DNA of 64,000 nucleotides from Beroe ovata (Eukaryota > Ctenophora > Nuda > Beroida > Beroidae): assembly GCA_946803715.1 (NCBI GenBank), contig CAMPET010000089.1, positions 9,585 through 73,584 on the forward strand, given 5' to 3'. Below the pieces are notes generated by a model. It did no database searches, was not told where the DNA came from, and worked only from the letters and a program-made list of their open reading frames with translations. Numbering within the stretch: the stretch's first letter is position 1; every line of letters starts with the position of its first letter. Positions 60,341-64,000 of this stretch are shown here, in pieces. Position numbers and translations under genes: made by a program.

Positions 60341-61474
60341 TTACTCAAACAGCGTGATTCCTAGCTCATCACTCTGCATATCAACATCCATCCCCAACAC
60401 ATACACATGATTCATCACTCCAACACGCCCTAAATCAACAAACCGCCCATCTTTCTCCAACACATCCCCAAGTCCAGCACACTCATTGACAATCAGGGCA
60501 TCGCAATTAGCTTCTGTAGCACTGACAACCAATGCACTCAGAAGTCTCTCCTTAACCGTTGTCTGCTTGGCATCCATCTGTCTCCCTTTTCCCGTCCTTT
60601 CCCAAGCTATGTGACTCAAGAGAGCTGATTGTTTCAGCCCTGTCTTACTCCGAATTGATAAGATCTTGAGACAGTATGCACCAACCAACTTATCGGGTTT
60701 GTCAGTGGTTCTATAGATAGCAAAAAGTTTGAACAGACCGGCAAATTGGTCGCTTATCATGCATTTCAGTTCCTTGCTTTTCACAAGTCTGTTGTATGTC
60801 CAGATTGAGGTGAATTCGTTGAGAAATTCGGTGATTCTATCAACATTTTCCAGGGTTACTTCTCTTCTACTGATACACGAATCCTTGTCATTAGTCTTCT
60901 TATCACTCCACAGAGAATGTGTGGTTTTCTCGAAAATTCCCTCAGTTTTCGGCGCACTCTCCGCCGATTCCGCGAGTTTCACCGCATATCTCCGAGTAGT
61001 AAACACTGGTTTCATATCAGTAGGAACTCGTGACCAGAATACCAGCACGTCCGCTTGAGGTTTGGTTTTCCTCACCAGGAAATGTAGGACTCCTCGACCT
61101 CGGCATTGTACACGGACACAAAACTGAGTCAGGAAGAGGATCGATCTGGAGTTGGGTGTAGATGTGAGAGGGAGGACTGTTTCGAAGAATCCCATCGCGA
61201 TAATAGGAGGACAGGAACACGTTTTCCCAGGAAAATGCCCAAATTCACCCGCAGTCTTTATTCTGTTCTCTACTAAACCAGTTCTGTCTTCACTCTTCAT
61301 TGCGTCGCGCTCTACCAACACTACCAAACACTTGGTCATGATGCTCCATCGTGTCCAATTTGTGAAGTTAGCGGGAACTGGAGGCTGGCCGTTGTAGTAG
61401 GATGTGTATAGGAACTGCACTACACATTCATCACACCATTTGTAGTGAACTTCATATTGATATAGTTCCTCCAT
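60341..61474 (-). CDS. Divergent N-myristoyltransferase-like (GNAT-fold) protein
   Basis: Single-exon frame of 377 residues. A region near residues 90-155 follows the N-terminal GNAT half of N-myristoyltransferase as I remember it: an MGFFETVLPL segment at the place of the GFISAIPA strand, then a hydrophobic strand and VQCRGRGVLHFLVRKT at the place of the conserved VHKKLRSKRVAPVLI acyl-CoA loop. The C-terminal part (SALVVSATEANCDALIVNE) resembles the second GNAT repeat. It is shorter than NMT (about 400-500) and lacks the usual Lys-rich N-terminus and the exact C-terminal end, so it may be a divergent paralogue or another acetyltransferase-like protein. It lies tail to tail with PSMD12, 30 bp between stops; a minus-strand AATAAA falls at about 60013 inside PSMD12 intron 7. 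Confidence 0.45.
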   Translation of the reverse strand: MEELYQYEVHYKWCDECVVQFLYTSYYNGQPPVPANFTNWTRWSIMTKCLVVLVERDAMKSEDRTGLVENRIKTAGEFGHFPGKTCSCPPIIAMGFFETVLPLTSTPNSRSILFLTQFCVRVQCRGRGVLHFLVRKTKPQADVLVFWSRVPTDMKPVFTTRRYAVKLAESAESAPKTEGIFEKTTHSLWSDKKTNDKDSCISRREVTLENVDRITEFLNEFTSIWTYNRLVKSKELKCMISDQFAGLFKLFAIYRTTDKPDKLVGAYCLKILSIRSKTGLKQSALLSHIAWERTGKGRQMDAKQTTVKERLLSALVVSATEANCDALIVNECAGLGDVLEKDGRFVDLGRVGVMNHVYVLGMDVDMQSDELGITLFE

Positions 61475-62836
61475 GAAAATAAATCATCGGGTGAAAGTCG
61501 AGGACAGAGTGTAGAAATTGACTGGGATTGATCTGAGTGTAGAAATGAGATCGATTTTGCCGGGGTGACGAACTCGAGTTAATGGACAATCAATTGTCGC
61601 TGGACATAAGTGCTACTTTCCATTATGCTTTGACTAAAGTGCCTCTTACCACATCCACTCACACCCACGAATTACATTGTTCATCATCCTTATTATAACA
61701 ATTCCATCATTCCAGGTCCATCAAGTGAGCTAGATTGGGGGTGGCTATGAAGAATTGCGAGCCGAAAGCGTATTACCTTGGTATTTAAGAAACACTATTT
61801 GTACCCAACCCCCCTTTTGGACATGAAATATTTGTAGAAATGGTAAACGTCATAGTAATGGAGATACTGCGCTGGTGTATTTTTAACAACTATCACTCGT
61901 TGCCCTAACTAACTGGTTGTAATATTGGTTGCTGCCTGGCTTTATGGGAGGTTCAACATGTCTAATGTGTATTTGTATTTATTCTGAATATCATACCGTT
62001 CGAAGCAGCCCAATTCTTCGTTTCATGACATCTATCTGTCGAAAGTTTCGCCTAATAAATTCCACACACTGAGCATTTTTGAGGCACCGACCCACGTGAA
62101 TTCTACTCTCTCGCGCGCGTAGAAGTCTGTTTTGCGCGAACAAGTCTGTAAAGTTTTTGCTGCGCGTTACTGCGAGTTGGGCTCTATTCTCACAAAACAC
62201 GGGTCACTGTCACTTCATCCAATGACTTATGTTGTCTATCGTGTGAAAGTGACATTATCCTATATCTATACAGATGAAGTTAATCATGGAGCCCAGAGAC
62301 CTTCAATGTTTCACTTCGAGTTGATAACATCTAGATATAGAATTAGATCTAGATGTTTTAGTTTGAAGATAGTTGCATTCCAAAGATATGGTTTTCATTC
62401 TCCCCATTCAAACTGATCATATTTCTCAATTCTCACCCATATAACTGAAATTCTTTGACATTTCCGACCAAGTGATAAACTCAAGAACTCGAGTATTGGT
62501 GAATTAAAACATTATCATGTAAATATATACAGTTATCAGTGTACAAATTAAATGTTCAATGTTCATGGAATTATTAATATTTACAACCTTTCGCTTCTTG
62601 GATACTATCTATTATACAGTAATTATAATGAAGAGCTAAAACCTTCACTATTGTTTAACCTTTAACATTGTTCAATCAACCTATGATTTCAGATTAGCAT
62701 GAGTTTTCAAGAAATCATTCTCCCTGAATAGCTCTCTCGAGTCTATCGTGACAACTTATCCTATTCATCAAGTCAGATCAATGCTCATCGCAACACAATA
62801 GGTCAATGTGGGTGTGGCACTTGGAGACTGCTCAAC
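61475..62836. other. Intergenic, nothing firm seen
   Basis: Between the NMT-like gene and the phosphatase 3' end. CGCG words cluster at 62085-62170. The rest is AT-rich without supportable ORFs or repeats. Confidence 0.4.
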
Positions 62837-63706
62837 TCATCTCTTGCGTGTCGGTGGCAGTACATTCACAGTCTTCGGCTGAAATTGTATGTTCATTTTA
62901 TATACAGGGTGCATAATATTGCAGTATGGTTCGATTAAATGCTTCCTGTGACCAAATGTGTCTTTTCGTAGCGATCTCGATAAAATTTCAAGAATAAACG
63001 GGCATTTACTTTTCTTCATGCGTCGCTTTAAAATGCTAGACACGAATATATCATCATGACACAGAATTCACTACCTTGTAGACATGGAAGGAGCACACCA
63101 GATCTTTAGATACAGTAAGCGTAGCTGCGGCATTGTCAAATTCCCCGCAATAATTGGGTGCACTGAATAGTGTTACCATCTGAAGAATTATTGATTAATT
63201 GTGGTCAGTGAATGGGAGAATTTCTGCGGAGATTGTCAACTTAAATACTTGGATTTAATTTGAGAACATGAAATCTGAAATTCAAGTTGGAGTATTGGGG
63301 TGTTTAGGAATCAGAACATACTTCAGAGCACGTCATTTACCTTTCTCTTGCAGAAGAATTCATAGCCGTCTTCTACCACCTGACATGAATCACGTCAGGC
63401 TCAATAAAAAGTACACAATTGTACAAAATGATGTTCATAATTCATATATTTTCATCACATCTGATATCAAGATCACATAGGGCAGCAGGGCGCAAAGAAG
63501 CTGTCACATTCCACGCCATATTGCTCTGCCCCACATATATTAAATGACAAAACGTGAGTGGGTGTTCACTGTTTTGAGTGGGCGTTGTTTACCTGGTGTG
63601 CCCTGACAATCAGACTGAGATTGTTCTTGTTTAGGAATTTGCTCACTTCGTTAGCACCAAATGTGAAGCTGACACCACGGTCATTGTCTCCAAAACCGAC
63701 GATGTC
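62837..63706 (-). CDS. PP1-like serine/threonine phosphatase catalytic subunit, 3' exons only
   Basis: Four exons in phase: 63706-63593, 63379-63341, 63179-63075, 62878-62837, encoding the last 99 residues of a PPP-family phosphatase. Visible: [13 protein letters not shown] with the family's conserved Arg, [13 protein letters not shown] with a metal-site His, [16 protein letters not shown] (the catalytic-groove [11 protein letters not shown] motif) and a short basic tail [13 protein letters not shown]. Spacing fits PP1 rather than PP2A. It differs from typical PP1 at normally invariant positions (GFGDND for [17 protein letters not shown] for the usual GGMMSVDETL), suggesting a divergent paralogue. 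Earlier exons, including the GDxHG and GNHE motifs, lie beyond the window edge. Confidence 0.85.
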
Positions 63707-64000
63707 CTGAAATTATGTCCATGTTTTGTGCGCGGTTTTGTTTGGTATTGACAACAACATTTACAGGACACCCCGTTAAACTGTGGGAAATAAAATCTTA
63801 TGTTGTCGGCATATTGTCAGAGGGCGCTAGGTAGAGGGAGAATGTAGAAACTACAGGCTTTGTACATATTATCCATGCATGCCATTTTATTAAGTTGAAT
63901 ACTAAAACGTGGCCTATACTTCATCCTGCCCTGTCGCTTGGTTAGTAATATTGCTGTATGTCGCGGGGGCCACGAAATAAGTTATAGGTAAGTTTATCAT
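63707..64000. other. Intron of the PP1-like gene, truncated by the window
   Basis: No further phosphatase exon is visible before the window ends; the next coding exon should lie beyond position 64000. Confidence 0.6.

Noticed and set aside
1-64000. Bacterial or viral contamination
   Set aside because: No prokaryotic-style gene runs or viral genes seen; recognised genes are spliced animal genes throughout.
1-64000. tRNA or rRNA genes
   Set aside because: I scanned for A/B-box and cloverleaf-like patterns by eye and found none I could support; a covariance-model scan would be decisive.

Overview
The window is nuclear DNA from an animal. Nearly every gene is split by GT...AG introns, and the set is metazoan: NIM1-type kinase, AP-3 delta, proteasome Rpn5, PRCC, ELP4, APRT, a CatSper auxiliary subunit, an UNC-93 transporter and a TCF20/RAI1-type extended PHD protein. 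Gene density (about one per 4-5 kb), many short introns, and secreted proteins built from kringle, sushi and ShK-like modules suggest an early-branching or marine invertebrate. A sponge is my best guess, but that is inference. The sequence is a draft assembly: two N runs (32655-33203, 48042-48110), six single n characters, and three tandem duplications each joined by exactly one n, which look like unmerged contig ends rather than biology.

Layout. 1-4250: microsatellites, palindromic repeats and a duplicated contig end. 4256-6418 (+): UNC-93-like transporter. 6530-8024 (-): small unrecognised spliced gene. 8520-13921 (-): 1377-residue protein joining an extended PHD module to about 18 unusual zinc fingers. 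14905-18599: an exact-length 1847 bp duplication. 17844-22062 (+): CatSper beta-propeller auxiliary subunit. 23156-23926 (-): mucin-like, probably GPI-anchored protein. 25629-27641 (-): papain protease with ShK, sushi and kringle-like modules. 29102-35746 (-): NIM1 kinase in nine exons. 36588-42793 (+): APRT, ELP4, PRCC and a multi-pass membrane protein, head to tail, with gaps of about 190 bp between the first three. 44613-51173 (+): AP-3 delta. 52189-60310 (+): PSMD12/Rpn5, whose 4.55 kb intron holds an intronless antisense gene for an acidic membrane protein (55088-57091). 60341-61474 (-): divergent N-myristoyltransferase-like gene ending 30 bp from the PSMD12 stop. 62837-63706 (-): 3' exons of a PP1-like phosphatase that runs off the window.

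The most interesting signals are: (a) 3' splice acceptors 1-12 nt before the start codon in six genes, together with the tight APRT-ELP4-PRCC run, which suggests spliced-leader trans-splicing and an operon; (b) the extended PHD plus zinc-finger-array fusion; (c) the multi-module cathepsin; (d) the nested antisense gene in PSMD12; (e) a compact structured element with two hairpins at 24996-25076.

Exon boundaries were worked out by hand from splice signals, reading phase and remembered family sequences. No alignment or search was run.
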